From Oncomelania hupensis (Eukaryota; Mollusca; Gastropoda; Littorinimorpha; Pomatiopsidae), in assembly GCA_036898135.1 (NCBI GenBank), contig CM072525.1, forward strand, positions 26,844,943 to 26,908,942: a stretch of 64,000 bases of DNA, read 5' to 3'. Of the stretch, positions 44,303 to 56,672 are shown one piece after another (position 1 is the first letter of the stretch; each line of letters opens with the position of its first letter). The notes under the pieces are model-generated. The model ran no database searches. It saw only the letters and a list, made by a program, of their open reading frames with translations, and was not told the origin of the DNA. Made by a program: the position numbers and the translations under genes.

Positions 44303-44504
44303 TGGACACACAAATACACACACACACATACACACAATATGTACATTCCTCACGTCTGATGGCTGCTTCGCCTGATTTTTGGATCAACCCTCTCATCCCA
44401 ACACTCCCGCTCCAAATCTACTGCACGCGCAATGAGCATGTCCACCGACGTTGAGAATCGCGATATAGTAGACATCAATATCATGGTGGGCAGGTGTTCG
44501 AATG

Positions 44505-44868
44505 GAAATAAGAGAGAGATAATAATAAGAGAGAACAATAATAATAAGTGAGAGATATATAATAATAAGACAGAGATAATAATAAGATAGAGATATAATA
44601 ATAAGAGAGAGATATTAATAAGAGAGAGATAATAATAAGAGAGATAGTAATAAGAGAGAGAGATAATAATAATAATAGAGAGATAATAATAATAGAGATA
44701 TAATAATCATAAGAGAGAGATAATAATAACAAGAGAGAGATAATAATAATAGAGAGATAATAATAATAAGAGAGATAATAATAAAAGAGAGATAATAATA
44801 ATAAGAGAGAGAGATAATAATAAGAGAGAGAGATAATAATAAGAGAGAGATAATAATAAAAGAGAGAG
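44505..44868. repeat. (AATAATAAGAGAGAGAT)-type variable array
   Basis: GAGAGA and (ATA)n segments alternate about 20 times with unit length varying from ~11 to ~20 bp. Confidence 0.88.
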
Positions 44869-45465
44869 GAGGAAGCTGTGCTTACAAAGGGTTTGACAGT
44901 AGAGATGAAGAAAGAGGAGTGGGGGGGGGGGGGTGGGGGGGTTGTCTTTAGCAGGAGAAGTGTTATGGATACTTCAAGCTGATGTAACAGATGGAGAGAC
45001 AAAATTAAAATACGGAGAAAGGGAGGAAAGGATAAGGAGACACATAGGGGAGAAGGGGAAACAGTACTGAGGTATAGAAGGAGAGAGAGGAGGGGTGGTA
45101 GATAAGGTGGAGGGGGGTTACGGAGTCAGGAGTAAGAGGAGGAGAAGGAACAGAGAAATGATGGATAAGGGCGGATTTTTTAAATGTAAATATTTGTGAA
45201 GGTTAAGACAGACACACACGCGTACTAAGAATCTTTTTTAGTGTGTGTAAATGGTGTGTGGGGGTTTAGGGGGGGGGTTACTGCCTTGGAAGCAAGGGAC
45301 TGGTGTGCTTTAAAGTAAAGGCAATGTGGACGTCACACTTTTCGTCAATGCTGATTAAGTACTTACACTGACCGCAATGACCGTAACGGTAATGCTGACG
45401 ATGCAATGACGATTGTAATAATAATGACGATGATGACGACACCAAATATGATGATGACGACAACA
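44869..45465. other. No gene; purine-rich sequence
   Basis: Purine-rich with poly-G runs (44922-44940 and 45262-45278). No gene recognised. Confidence 0.5.
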
Positions 45466-45467
45466 AC

Positions 45468-45546
<79 letters not shown>
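45466..45546. repeat. (GAT)n microsatellite
   Basis: Long GAT trinucleotide array. Confidence 0.92.
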
Positions 45547-45779
45547 TGGACGAAGACGATGGTCATATTTGTGACTAAAACAAAAGGGACACAACTCGGG
45601 CTTAGCAAGTGAAACACCTCTGCGCAAACCAACCGAGAGTTGCTCATCCAGAGCGCTAAGTAACGCTATGTAACGCTACGTAACTATTTTAACGAAAAGT
45701 CTGGGCAACCTTATGTTCGCGGAAAGCGCTAGAGAGCGCTCTGTAGCGGTCTCGAAAGGTTGTTTGCGAAGAGATAAAG

Positions 45780-45870
45780 ATGGCGGCCAGAGTGGTGGGC
45801 TTTCGATTTGCCAAAGGCAATGTGTTCAATGGTGAAGAACCAAGGGAGGACTTTCGTCATTTACAGTCTG
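45780..45870 (+). CDS. Possible first coding exon of an unidentified gene
   Basis: ATG at 45780 in a good Kozak-like context (AAGATGGCGG) opens 30 codons (MAARVVGFRFAKGNVFNGEE, then PREDFRHLQS) and ends at a strong donor consensus, TCTG then GTAAGA, at 45871 (phase 1). The composition is protein-like and not low-complexity. Upstream, 45650-45760 has repeated TAACGCTA and AGCGCT motifs. I do not recognise the peptide and see no second exon within the next 20 kb; an exon of a DNA transposon is an alternative. A tentative call. Confidence 0.3.
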
Positions 45871-46635
45871 GTAAGATTTGTGTATTTGTTATTTGAAGGC
45901 GTAATTATGTTTATGTGCCATCAGTATGAGTTAGTATTTATATTTGATAGTATTATTGTGTCGTCAGTGCGACTGACAGTAACTTTCACTTTCAGCTGAC
46001 TTCACTTTGATTTGCTGTTGTGCAGTCAACATGTCCTGTGCCATTTTAAAAGCGTTCGCTTATGGCATAAAGTTGCCCAGAAGCAAAAATAGTTCGTGCG
46101 GAGCAATGTCAAAAGGTTTTGTGGTCCTTTTAATCTAGGCAACTCGGGGTAGGACTGATCATGAGTGTACAGTACTTTGTTCTGTATTGTCAGACCATCA
46201 ATGTTCGAGCTGGTGCGAATTTCTTGTAACTATTTACTCGGACACAGCTGGTGCAGAAAGCTAGCTGCGTGTCTAGAATATCTATTTCTTTGCTTTGATA
46301 TCACGGCTGACGGAGGAGAAAAGAGGTGAGAATTTCTGGGTCTTAATAGTTTCGGGCATAGATTGAGTCCGGCCACGTAGACTGTGACCTCCGATAACCC
46401 TTTCCTAAATCTCCTTTAATTTGAGCACGCGTGGGAAACCCTCTGCAACGGACCAACCGGAAGGCATTTGATAGATTCATTAACCAATCAAATTACAGCT
46501 TGATTGATGTCGGAGAGCAATTAGTGATACAAAATAGCGGAGCGCTAGTTTGGCAGCCTTGCGGGAGGGGAGGGAGTGTGGGGGCGAGTGGGTGGGGGTG
46601 ATCGTTTGCAGGGCCTACTTTTCGCAAATGCTGCG
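45871..46635. other. No gene recognised
   Basis: If the exon at 45780 is real, this would be its first intron. No coding sequence recognised. Confidence 0.4.
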
Positions 46636-46786
46636 GCAACTGCTGCTGCTACTACTACAACTACTACTACTGCTGCTGCTACTACTACTACTGTTACTAA
46701 TGCTGCTGCTGCTACTCCTACTACTACTGCTGCTGCTACTCCTACTACTACTGCTGCTGCTACTACTACTACTGCTGCTGCTACTG

Positions 46787-46844
<58 letters not shown>

Positions 46845-46850
46845 AACTAC
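46636..46850. repeat. (CTA)n/(CTG)n compound microsatellite
   Basis: Runs of CTG and CTA trinucleotides in alternating blocks. It yields open frames in several readings that are not genes. Confidence 0.92.
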
Positions 46851-47195
46851 CAGGGTTTCCTAGATGGCGCCGTTTGTTAGACGCCGGTTTCCTTTGCCGA
46901 AGGACGCGGGCTCCATTCTCGCAAGGGACGAACTTATTTGACTTATAAGCACGAGACTATCCATGTCCCCGAGGGGTTTTCTCTGGGTGCTCCGGTTTCC
47001 TCCCTCCCTTCAATAATGATATTGGATGCAGATAATGTAACAATTTTTTAGAATCGATTTCCTTTCCGTCTCCTACTAGCGATCTCTGTGCTTTACACCA
47101 CATGTTTGAGTGAAAGATTGTTGGGTAGGTGGAACATGGTACAGATCGCCGCGCTTTGAACCTGATTGACGATTTGTGGAAAAGTGCGTATACAG

Positions 47196-47201
<6 letters not shown>

Positions 47202-47281
<80 letters not shown>

Positions 47282-47286
47282 TTAAA

Positions 47287-47325
<39 letters not shown>

Positions 47326-47446
47326 AATAAATAATAATAATAATAAATAATAATAATAATTTTAGTAGTAGTAGTAATAGTAGTAGTAATAGTAATAGTA
47401 GTAAGCTTATTACTTCTGCTACTACTTCTTCTACTACTACTACTAT

Positions 47447-47514
<68 letters not shown>

Positions 47515-47520
47515 TTACTG
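47202..47520. repeat. Cluster of (AAT)n, (CAT)n and (TAG)n/(CTA)n
   Basis: Three different trinucleotide arrays follow each other: AAT (47202-47280), CAT (47286-47325), then AAT/TAG and CTA (47326-47520). The TAG block (47362-47402) is complementary to the CTA block (47425-47515) and could pair with it. Confidence 0.9.
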
Positions 47521-47762
47521 CTGCATCATTGCGCTCAATATGCAACAGCAGAAAGAAAAATGTTCGCAGTAAGAGCTCTAAAGGTTGCCGTTGTGGGACC
47601 CAGAAGTGTCACTGGGAAATCAACTAATGTCCATTTGGAAAGGAAGAATGGGCAATACGCTAAACACATACCAAATAATCGTATTACATTATACTGTAAC
47701 ATTACGCATAAATCACACAGGCACAGATAACTGTAACCTAAGAAAGACACGTTTAACTTGCA

Positions 47763-47852
47763 TGTGTGTGTGTGTGCGCGCGTGTGGGTGTGTGTGTGTA
47801 TTGGTGTGGGCATGTGTGGGTGTGGGTGTGTGTGTAGGTGTGTGTGGGTGTG

Positions 47853-47894
<42 letters not shown>
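47763..47894. repeat. (GT)n microsatellite
   Basis: GT-rich with GGGT interruptions, ending in a pure GT tract. Confidence 0.92.
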
Positions 47895-47895
<1 letters not shown>

Positions 47896-48288
47896 CCCAA
47901 GTTATGCGTTACTGAATCCACACTGCTTACAAGTCAAGTCAATACATTCTTTATTCCATCAGAAAGGAAAATATAGATGAGGCTCGCCCATGCTTTCTTT
48001 TGTCGCAGCTACGCAGCGTGTTCAAATAAATAAAAACCTATTCCTTCAACAATGGAGCTACGTATACCGCATGTCATTTTCACTTTAAAGCAAAGTGTCT
48101 TCAACATTTAACTAAAGTTTTGTGGCAAAATACTAAAAGAGCATCCTAAATTATATAGCATACCGAGACCTTACAAGCAAAATTATAGTCATACATACAA
48201 ACATAACAACAAAATACAATAAATAAATACAATAATAAATACAATACAACACAAATAAATACAATAAGTACATAAAATACCAAAAATA
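47895..48288. other. No gene recognised
   Basis: AT-rich, with (AAATAC)-like phrases at 48215-48290. Confidence 0.5.
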
Positions 48289-48346
<58 letters not shown>

Positions 48347-48420
48347 GAGGATTTGTATAGCGGACATATTTCGCCGAACTTGGCGACTCAAGGCGCTGGC
48401 AAAAGTTGTTGTCTTCCATG
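48289..48420 (-). repeat. Retroposon 3' module with (AAT)n tail
   Basis: Minus strand: TTTTGCCAGCGCCTTGAGTC, then GCTATACAAATCCTC and directly an (AAT)n tail (48289-48346 on plus). Compare 14985 and 58355. Confidence 0.6.
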
Positions 48421-49270
48421 TACCAAAAAAAATTGAAGTAAAATAAAATACTTTAAAAACCCAACATCAAAATCTGAATGAACGACAAGTAAAGACATGT
48501 GAGGTTTTTGCGGGAACGTGGATAAGCAAGATCCTAAAACTCTCACAGCCAACCATAATTATTCACATGCAAAAATACGACTCGTGCTTCTCACGCGCTT
48601 AAAGCGTGATTTTGTCATTTCCTGGAATGGCAACGTCGCCCACTCCAGCCAAATCTGATTGGAAAAGTGCTGCACCCAGACAGTACGTAGCGAGGTTGAT
48701 CAAAAGTTTCCGAACCAATCAACTCTTTGTGACCTTCTCTCGCTCTTTTGTGTTCATTTGCATTAAAACGTCTTGCATCACTCATTCTAGCGGTTGGTAG
48801 TTTGCCACTGCTTTCAAATTATATGCAACACGTTTTCCTTTTTTTTTTCTAACGTAATTGTAAACCTTTGTGTGTGGTAAAGAGAGAAGCATGCTGCATC
48901 AATATCGCTTACGTCACAGGAGTCACGAATTACTATAATCGTGAGACCAATCAAAGTAGACGCCCACCATATTTACTAATATGTTCCAAAGGGACCATGC
49001 CAATATAATATGTTCCCAAAGCTCTTACGTTTCCTCGAATCGAACTCTACGTTTAAAGTTGAACACGAATGACAAACAGTTCTACCTTCATACAGCTCTT
49101 TGCTCTCATTATCAAAATGTTCCTCGCCGACCTTAGTGTTGAAGTGAAGCCAACCTATACTGTGCTCTCTAAAATAGGATCGAACTTTAGACAGGATTAT
49201 CTTCTGTCCAAATGCCTGTGCGACTTTAGCTAAAGTTATTCCCCTTTGCTTTGGTTTAAATAACCACCTT
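48421..49270. other. No gene recognised
   Basis: Contains GTTCCCAAAGCTCTTACG at about 49010, close to a phrase at 9725. No gene recognised. Confidence 0.45.
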
Positions 49271-49665
49271 CCTATCCTATCCTATCCTATCCTATCCCGT
49301 AACTCGAAGGTCGTAGGGGCACTACAGGTGATCGTTTAACCAGCGTACTCCATCCTTCTCTGTCCTCAGCAACCCTCATGGCTTCGCTCAGTGTCAAGCC
49401 AGTCCATTCTAGAATGTTGTCCTCCCACGTCTTTTTCTGTCTCCCCCTTCTTCTGCCTCCTTGCACCGTGCCTTGCAGGATGGTCTTTGCAAGGCCTGAT
49501 GATCTGGTGACGTGTCCATTTGTTCTTAACTATTTTTCGATGGCGCTGTTGTGGAGGACTGCACTGGTAGCCTTGTCATACAGGCTTTTGATGACTTCAG
49601 TAATTTTAGGGCTGATGTTGTACTCTCTCATGGTTGCCCATAATATTTGAGAGTAAATAACACAG
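49271..49665 (-). mobile_element. LINE family A (copy 6) with internal deletion
   Basis: Minus strand. First comes a reverse-transcriptase finger segment (WATMREYNISPKITEVIKSL and YDKATSAVLHNSAIEK, about 49660-49525). At about 49518 it jumps straight to the C-terminal tail (49517-49310) and ends with CCTATCC units on plus (49271). The order is correct but the palm and thumb are missing, an internal deletion or 5' rearrangement. Confidence 0.8.
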
Positions 49666-51483
49666 CCACATTGAAGTCGAAATATTCATTGGATTATCCC
49701 CCTTCCAAATGTCTGCTAAAAAATGTTCGACTTTAACTCCAGTTATGCTGTTCCTTAGCTCATTCGTCTCTTATCTACATAGTGGTTCTCGCGAGGACCG
49801 AGAGTAGGCAACGGGCATCAGTTTCGGGTAGCCAATCAAATCTCTTTGACCCACTGTCTATAGCAATAATTTGCATACACATCTAGCATCATTCTTCGTT
49901 ATAATTCTATTTGTGGGGTATTATACATGTACATGTACCTATACTAGAAAGATGTTCCTACTGTCTACAGCGTAGGCGGAATCATTACACGAGTTTGTCG
50001 CGATACAAGCGCCTACTCTACGCATCCTCGATATTCTGCTGTAGTCCAGACAATGCGTCATAGACAGTACGTCATAGACAGTGACGATAATAATATTGTT
50101 TTCGGAATGACGCAGTATGCGAAATTGTTTTTATTTAGTGTAGTTCAATTTTAGATTATTGTTACCATAGACAATTTGTGTACTATCCTTTCGATTGGCT
50201 GGATGTGGGAAATATCGTTAAGAAAAACCATTCGAGCGACCATCTTGGAGGGCAAGGAACGTATGTTTACGCCAGACCACTATTTCGGATTACTGAGGTC
50301 ATAAAGTTGGTTCGAAAAGCTCGTCTCACCCTAAACAACACGTGTCGTAGATACCACAAACGAATCCTGAGCTGGTAAGTTACGATTCGATGTGTGAAGC
50401 TGGGAAATGGGTAGTCTTGTGCTTGTGTCCATTGCGCCATGCGAATCATTCATCGTCCTTCATCAAGGTGATTCGTTATTATTCTTCAATGTATGCAAAT
50501 TGTATGATAATAGTTGTTTTAAACATGTTGTTCTCATTTCATATAAATTCTTCAGCGCGTGAAGTTTATATGGTGATAGTTAATTTAACATGTTTAGCTT
50601 AGTTCATAAAGAATGTTGGTGCATTCTTGATCATTGGAACAGTGTGGATGAACAGCGAGGAAAGAACATTATTATGTTTTGAGAATAAGATACAATAACC
50701 CGTGAATATGCAGGGTTCTTATTCAAACAACGTCAACGGCGTTCCTCGCTGGTCATTCAACAGGATGCAGATTGTGTATTTAGTCCCTGTTAATTTGTCT
50801 GTGCGCAGGGAAAGGATTTTTTTGCTTCCTTCTTCATAATATTTTCGATTCCTGATATGATCGTTTTAATCTACTTCCATCCTCAACGTTTATTCTTCTG
50901 ATGACATGGAGCTCGTCATATCCCTGACGTCCATGTGAAGCCAGCTGGACGACATACCATCCTTTTGGTCAAACGTGAGGACACAAACTGTGTTAAACAA
51001 AAGAGACGATTCTTCTTCTCCATCAGGGAATCTACGCCAGCTAAGTAACTTTTTAATCAACAGTGAAATTCTTCAGAACCATGACTTCACGGGTTCTCGT
51101 ATCATAACATATGAAATAAATATCATCAACCATCAACCAGTGGTATTCTTTTTTAGTTGTAAAAAAGCAAACAGGACGAATGAATAGTTAATAATTTCTT
51201 TTATTCTTTATTTTCTATTTCTCAACATCACCTTCTTGTTTCTTATTGATTTTTAGGCATAATACAAAGAGGAAATTGATTCTATTTATACAAAATTCTT
51301 TCAACTGTTCATTCATCTTTTAACATCTATATATATATTAATATAAAATATATATACAACGCGACAGAGTTGATGAGTTAGTTAAACTTCGAAACTCCAT
51401 TTGAACCGCATTAGTAGTGCCAACCTGTCATGTCATGCTCTTTCCATCCTTTAAATATAATTGCCTTTGCCCTCTCCTTTTAG
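49666..51483. other. No gene recognised
   Basis: 1.8 kb without a recognisable feature. A frame at 50178-50378 ends at a donor-like GTAAGT but has no ATG and no known domain. Confidence 0.45.
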
Positions 51484-51714
51484 CCCACCGCGGTAGTTCA
51501 GTGGTAGAGCGTTCACCTGGCACCCTGATGATCCAGATAGGTTCGAGTCCTGTGGTGGGTTAGAGAGAAGTGGCACATTTTTTATTGCCCATCTTAGGAG
51601 TATAGTGCTTCAGTGTTGATTTAGGTCGCTACTATACCCCTCATTCCTAGGATAGAGATACCCCCGTCTACGGTATCACTAATACTGGGTATAAACATTA
51701 AACCTCAACGTTCC
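51484..51714 (+). repeat. tRNA-like sequence with paired ends, probable SINE
   Basis: CCCACCGC and GTGGTGGG form an 8-bp acceptor-like stem. A box GGTAGTTCAGTGGTAGAGC; B box TAGGTTCGAGTCCT with a paired T stem. The anticodon arm does not pair (loop CTGGCAC), so a working tRNA-Ala is unlikely. A ~150-bp unrelated body follows, ending in TATAAACATTAAACC, consistent with a SINE. Confidence 0.6.
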
Positions 51715-52459
51715 TATTTATTTGGCGTCTTACTATGCGTGGTTACAATTATATGATGTATTTACATCTAGTTTGTAATAATAATACGATAATATGTTCT
51801 AATATCACAAACATTCAAAGACGTTAAAATAAATGCATAAATATATAAATCAATGCACCAGTTTTCAGCGTGCAGGTATGAAACAAAACGCTGAAGTCAA
51901 GCACTTGCTGCAAGCCTGGAAACCTGTATAACTACACGATCCACTGAGCCATTCTAACAGAATGCTTATTACTCTTCTGCCGTGTTCGGTGATGCGTTAC
52001 GCGTGTCTAGCTGCAGCCATGATTAGCGCTCCGCGTTTCATCGACAGTACGTGTAAGAGTTGCGGAAGAAACTAATTGGCTTTTTGGACGTATCAGGCTT
52101 TTCATTCGCTGGGGTCAAAGCATAGAATTAAGCTTTTCAGTAAGACGAGACAGAGAGCTAGAAGCCAAAAAAAGAGAATTAAACACACCAGGAGCCAGTT
52201 TCATGAACGGGTGTAAGACATGCATAGTAAACTTATGCCTCAAAGTTATGTATCAACTTAGGTGTTCGTTTTCGGTCCGTTTACCCATCGGTTCATAGAA
52301 CTGGCCCTGCAGCTTTAAAGTCTATCTTTATGTAGCTTGAAGGACTCAATGAAAATGGTTGGAGGTGAAATGGAAGAGGGGGTAGGGGTGATGGTGTTGA
52401 CGTCTTGCAGGCTCTTGCATCAGCTTGCACTTGTATGTATTCAGGACATGCATGCTTGC
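51715..52459. other. No gene recognised
   Basis: No ORF with homology. Confidence 0.45.
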
Positions 52460-53021
52460 ATTTACACTCACACACACCCAAACACACCCACCCACATACA
52501 CACACACACACTCACACACACACACACACGCACACACACACGCACACACACACACCTATCTCTCTCCTTTACTTCCTCTCCATCCTTTTAATCCTCTCCC
52601 CCTCCCCCCTCTTCCTCTGCCTCCCTCCCTCTCCTACCATCTCCTTCCCTCTCTCCCTTCCTCCTCCCTATCCCTATTCCACTCCCTCCCTCCCTCCCCT
52701 TTGTCTCCCCTACCCTTTTCCAAAACGTATATATGTACTAACATATGTTATATGTTCTTTCTATGCGCTAAGCAATTTCTCTATGTACTTGGAGCCAATA
52801 CAAATTTGAAGTTGAAAACCCTCCCACCTCTCTTCCTCAATCCCTCTCCCTTCCCCTCTCCATCCCCCTCATCCTTTCCTCCCTCTTCATCCTCCTTCTC
52901 CCTCCCCTCCTCTTTCCGTCCCTCCCTGCCCCCCCACCCCCCTTCCCGTATCGCCCTTTATCCCCCCCCTCCCCTATTTTTCAGTCAAGTCAAATCAGCA
53001 CTCTTTATTACCCTCGATGCA

Positions 53022-53057
<36 letters not shown>
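52460..53057. repeat. (CA)n microsatellite and polypyrimidine tract
   Basis: A CA tract (52460-52553) followed by about 430 bp of almost pure C/T sequence (52556-52990, broken near 52725-52820) and a (CT)n tract (53029-53057). The Pro/Leu/Ser-rich frames are by-products. Confidence 0.85.
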
Positions 53058-53060
<3 letters not shown>

Positions 53061-53776
53061 AATGATGGCTATACCTCTAACTAAACAAGGTGTTCCACAA
53101 GGAACAAAGCTTGGCCTTTTTTATGTTTTGCTTATCGGAGAACTTTGACCTCAGAAATGTGGATTAATGATCTGTTGTGCACAATAAATATTGTTTGGGG
53201 GGGGGGGGGTGAGGGGTGATTGCGTCACTTCAAAATCCAATTGATTTTATTATTTAGGTACTTTACATTTCTATTGACAAGAGCAAAAATACCGCACCTT
53301 TTTCACCACAAAAGTATTTGTGTCTCCTAATTTCATCTGTTTCCTTCACTTAGACTATTTCAAATAATGTCAATCCATTCCTTTCATTCTCTTTTAAAAT
53401 TCAGTTCATATTCTTGTTTTAGTTCAATTCATTTAGTTGTAATTAATGCTATTGATCCAAGCCTTAATTGCATTAATTGCTCGTACGTCCATTAAAAGTC
53501 AAAGATCGTACGTCAATTACTTGTCTGGTGTAAATGCCCTCCTTGATAGTTCTGGTAAAGTGAATTGCGTCAAGACATTCCGGCCACCACAGCAAGAAAT
53601 TTAAATTGCAATACAGCAACCACAGGGGACATCTACAGGTCCTACACAGTCCGTAAGGTCAGTTTCCTCGCATTGTCGTAGGCTTAAATTCCTCAGTGAA
53701 GAGGTTGCCTTGTGTTACACTCGATGTTGCTTTTTTTAATCAGTTGATTCAGCCCCGAAGCTTGAAACCTGATAGG
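53058..53776. other. No gene recognised
   Basis: AT-rich sequence with a poly-G run at 53197-53210. No recognisable gene. Confidence 0.45.
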
Positions 53777-54303
53777 TGTAACACAGATTCGTTTATCCAC
53801 GCAACCTGTTCACTCAGCTACAAGACAAGAGTCGTCGTATGAAGTTTTCCAACTTTATTCAGCGAACATCAACAACTGCATACAATCGCTTTTTCCACTC
53901 TCAACTTTTCACTGTTCAATCCTCTCTCAACTCAAACAGTGCGGTACATATAATATAGTCTCTCTACACTCCAGAGAAAGGAAGAACATTCGGGCAAGAC
54001 ACAATTACAACCAAATCAGAACACATTTCGTCATCACTGTCTCACGTCATACAACCATACTTAGGATGGAAGCGTCTCTAGTTACCACTAGAATCATCCA
54101 CACGCTTCGATCGATAGTAAACAACCAACTCTAGAAAATTCTCCAATAATATCGACCAACTAAAATTATCAACGTTATACAAAGCTTCTTCTAACAACAA
54201 CACAAAATCAAATCAAAGGTAAATACACTGCTTTGCAAAATAAAACGATCAGATCTATCGTGCGCGTTTCACACGAACTATCGTGCGCGTTTCAACGTTA
54301 ACA
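53777..54303 (-). repeat. Possible solo LTR
   Basis: Starts TGTAACA and ends GTTAACA, so TG...CA with short inverted termini. On the minus strand AATAAAG lies about 75 bp from its end, as in an LTR. A 22-bp phrase with ATCGTGCGCGTTTCA is repeated near the right end. No target duplication was found, and there is no second copy in the window, so this is tentative. Confidence 0.3.
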
Positions 54304-54603
54304 CCTTGGTATTGACCTAATGCGAAGTCATGCCAGAAAGAGGCGTAGATTGCAATAGATAGGAGGAGTGAGGGTGAGGGTGAGGGTCGTCCTATATGTG
54401 CCTGGCGTGGTGACACAGCATTACATCTACAGCTAGGGCGTTCACTACCAAAGGGAAAGCCAAGCTCGATACACAGTCATCTAAAGAAACGCGCCTATTC
54501 GGCTGGATACGAGTCAGACCGCCTCTGTGTCTCAAAGAGACCACGTCACCTCCACAGATCATTTTAATATATACAGTGAGGGTTGCCCCACTAAACACGT
54601 TTA

Positions 54604-54678
54604 TACACACACCCACACCCACACACACCCACACACACACACATACACACACACCCACACACACACTCACACACACAA
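54604..54678. repeat. (CA)n microsatellite
   Basis: CA tract with CCC interruptions. Confidence 0.9.
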
Positions 54679-55157
54679 AACTCTTTCAAAAGTTGCTTTA
54701 AAAAAAATAATTGTTTTCGTAGTTTTTGTGTGCCTATTAATAGCAACAGCCGGCGGCTAGCCAGTCAACGTTCTGGAGCTAAACATAGAAGCTTCCAAAA
54801 CCGATCAGAAACACAACCCGTAACAAACATTGTGCCTAAGGTTTTTTGGTGTTTTTTTTAGGTTGATAAAACGGACCCTACTCTACCCCAGGCACGAAAG
54901 ACGCACTCTGGTTCACTCACAAATAGAGTCAAAGATCACAGGGCTATGGTATCGATGTACCGTGAAAACGGGGGAACTCACTCCTTGTCAGAACGGAAAT
55001 GGAGAAATTCACATTTTAGCGGTTGATTGGAGCAGCAAAAGTCCATTTATAATTATCATTGTTTAATGTAATAACAATGCCATTTGTTGAGGTAAACCCG
55101 TTGTCGCCAAATGTAAACACAAACCCTTGTAATTGGGGTGTATTAATTTCTACGTTC

Positions 55158-55162
<5 letters not shown>
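54679..55162. other. No gene recognised
   Basis: Small ORFs only, no domains recognised. Confidence 0.45.

Positions 55163-55229
<67 letters not shown>
55163..55229. repeat. (AT)n microsatellite
   Basis: Pure AT tract, 33 units or so. Confidence 0.92.
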
Positions 55230-55231
<2 letters not shown>

Positions 55232-55247
55232 CTTATAAACTATGGTT

Positions 55248-55351
55248 TCTGGGCACCTTAAAAGTCACCAACCGGTCATTTGGGTACCCGACTTTGGATC
55301 TGGGGACCCAGCTGGGTCCCCGGATCCAAGGCGGCTCCCAGAAAACGATCT
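55248..55351. repeat. Foldback structure with a 36-bp palindrome
   Basis: The core 55294-55329 is a palindrome around AGCT with one mismatch (arms TTGGATCTGGGGACCCAG and its complement). Outer arms GGTTTCTGGGCACC (55248) and GGCTCCCAGAAAAC (to 55350) are also complementary. It may be a small foldback element. Confidence 0.7.
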
Positions 55352-55447
55352 TAGGGTAAGCGCAGTGCCTCGACGATTAGGGTAAGGCAGTGCCTCGACG
55401 ATTAGGGTAAGGCAGTGCGCTCGAAACGGGTTAGGGTTAGGGTTAGC
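55352..55447. repeat. 25-bp tandem repeat ending in TTAGGG units
   Basis: Three units of TTAGGGTAAGGCAGTGCCTCGACGA type, then AACGGGTTAGGGTTAGGGTTAGCGG, so telomere-like hexamers are embedded in the repeat. Confidence 0.8.
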
Positions 55448-55511
55448 GGTCCGTCTACAAGTGATAATTTACATATAATTATAGTGGGGGTACCCAAAAG
55501 CAAGGGGGTAT

Positions 55512-55512
55512 A

Positions 55513-55571
<59 letters not shown>

Positions 55572-55582
55572 CTCTCTCTCTC
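55512..55582. repeat. (AT)n and (CT)n microsatellite
   Basis: AT tract followed by a short CT tract. Confidence 0.9.
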
Positions 55583-55586
55583 ATAT

Positions 55587-56055
55587 GTAGTGTAAAACTG
55601 AAAGCTCTCCACCAGATAGTCACTTTACAATAAAGACATCCCACGCAGGGGACGCTGAGACTGTACTCTAATTTATCGAACCCCCGTTTACAAAAACAAA
55701 ATAGAATACAAACATCATTATAAATAATCAACGAAACACATACATATAAAATGCCTACATTGCTAAATAATAACATCATACAAAGCCCTAGGGACCACCT
55801 GGCAGAAAGCGTCCAATATTCCCAAGCTGGTCCAACAGACCTCATACACAAATAAGGAGTTTTGTCCCGGAAGTTTTCAACAAAAAAGGTAGGTGACTGG
55901 TCTAGCGAAGAAGAAGATAGTATAGCAGATTGATAGAACAGAGCAGGAATGAGAAAGAGCAAATGATAAAAAAACAGCGACAGTGGGAATTTAAAGCACT
56001 ACATTTCCAGAAAGTGGGGATACTATTTATACTGAAACCCCCGGCTCCCCAACGG
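55587..56055 (+). repeat. Unclassified dispersed repeat X, copy 3
   Basis: Same landmarks as copies at 16303 and 41975: AACTGAAAGCTCTCCACC, CACTTTACAATAAAGACATCCC, TTATCGAACCCCCGTTTAC, CACCTGGCAGAAAGCGTCC, GTGGGGATACTATTTATAC and GAAACCCCCGGC. Uninterrupted at the site where copy 1 carries a LINE. Confidence 0.75.
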
Positions 56056-56182
56056 GGATTTGAGAGAGATAGAAAGAGACAGACAGAGACAGAGACAGAG
56101 ACCAACAGAGACAGTCAGGCAGACATAAAGACAGAGAGAGATAGAGAGAGACAGGGAGATAGACAGACACAGACAGACAGAG
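56056..56182. repeat. (GACA)n/(GA)n-rich simple repeat
   Basis: AGAGACAGACAG-type low-complexity sequence leading into the duplicated segment at 56183. Confidence 0.85.

Positions 56183-56672
<490 letters not shown>

Noticed and set aside
50178..50378. Coding exon ending in a GTAAGT donor
   Set aside because: No ATG, no recognisable domain, and the peptide carries no support beyond a donor-like motif that is common by chance.
51484..51560. Functional tRNA-Ala gene
   Set aside because: Acceptor and T stems pair, but the anticodon arm does not, and the spacing before the D arm is off by two to three bases. A SINE head fits better.
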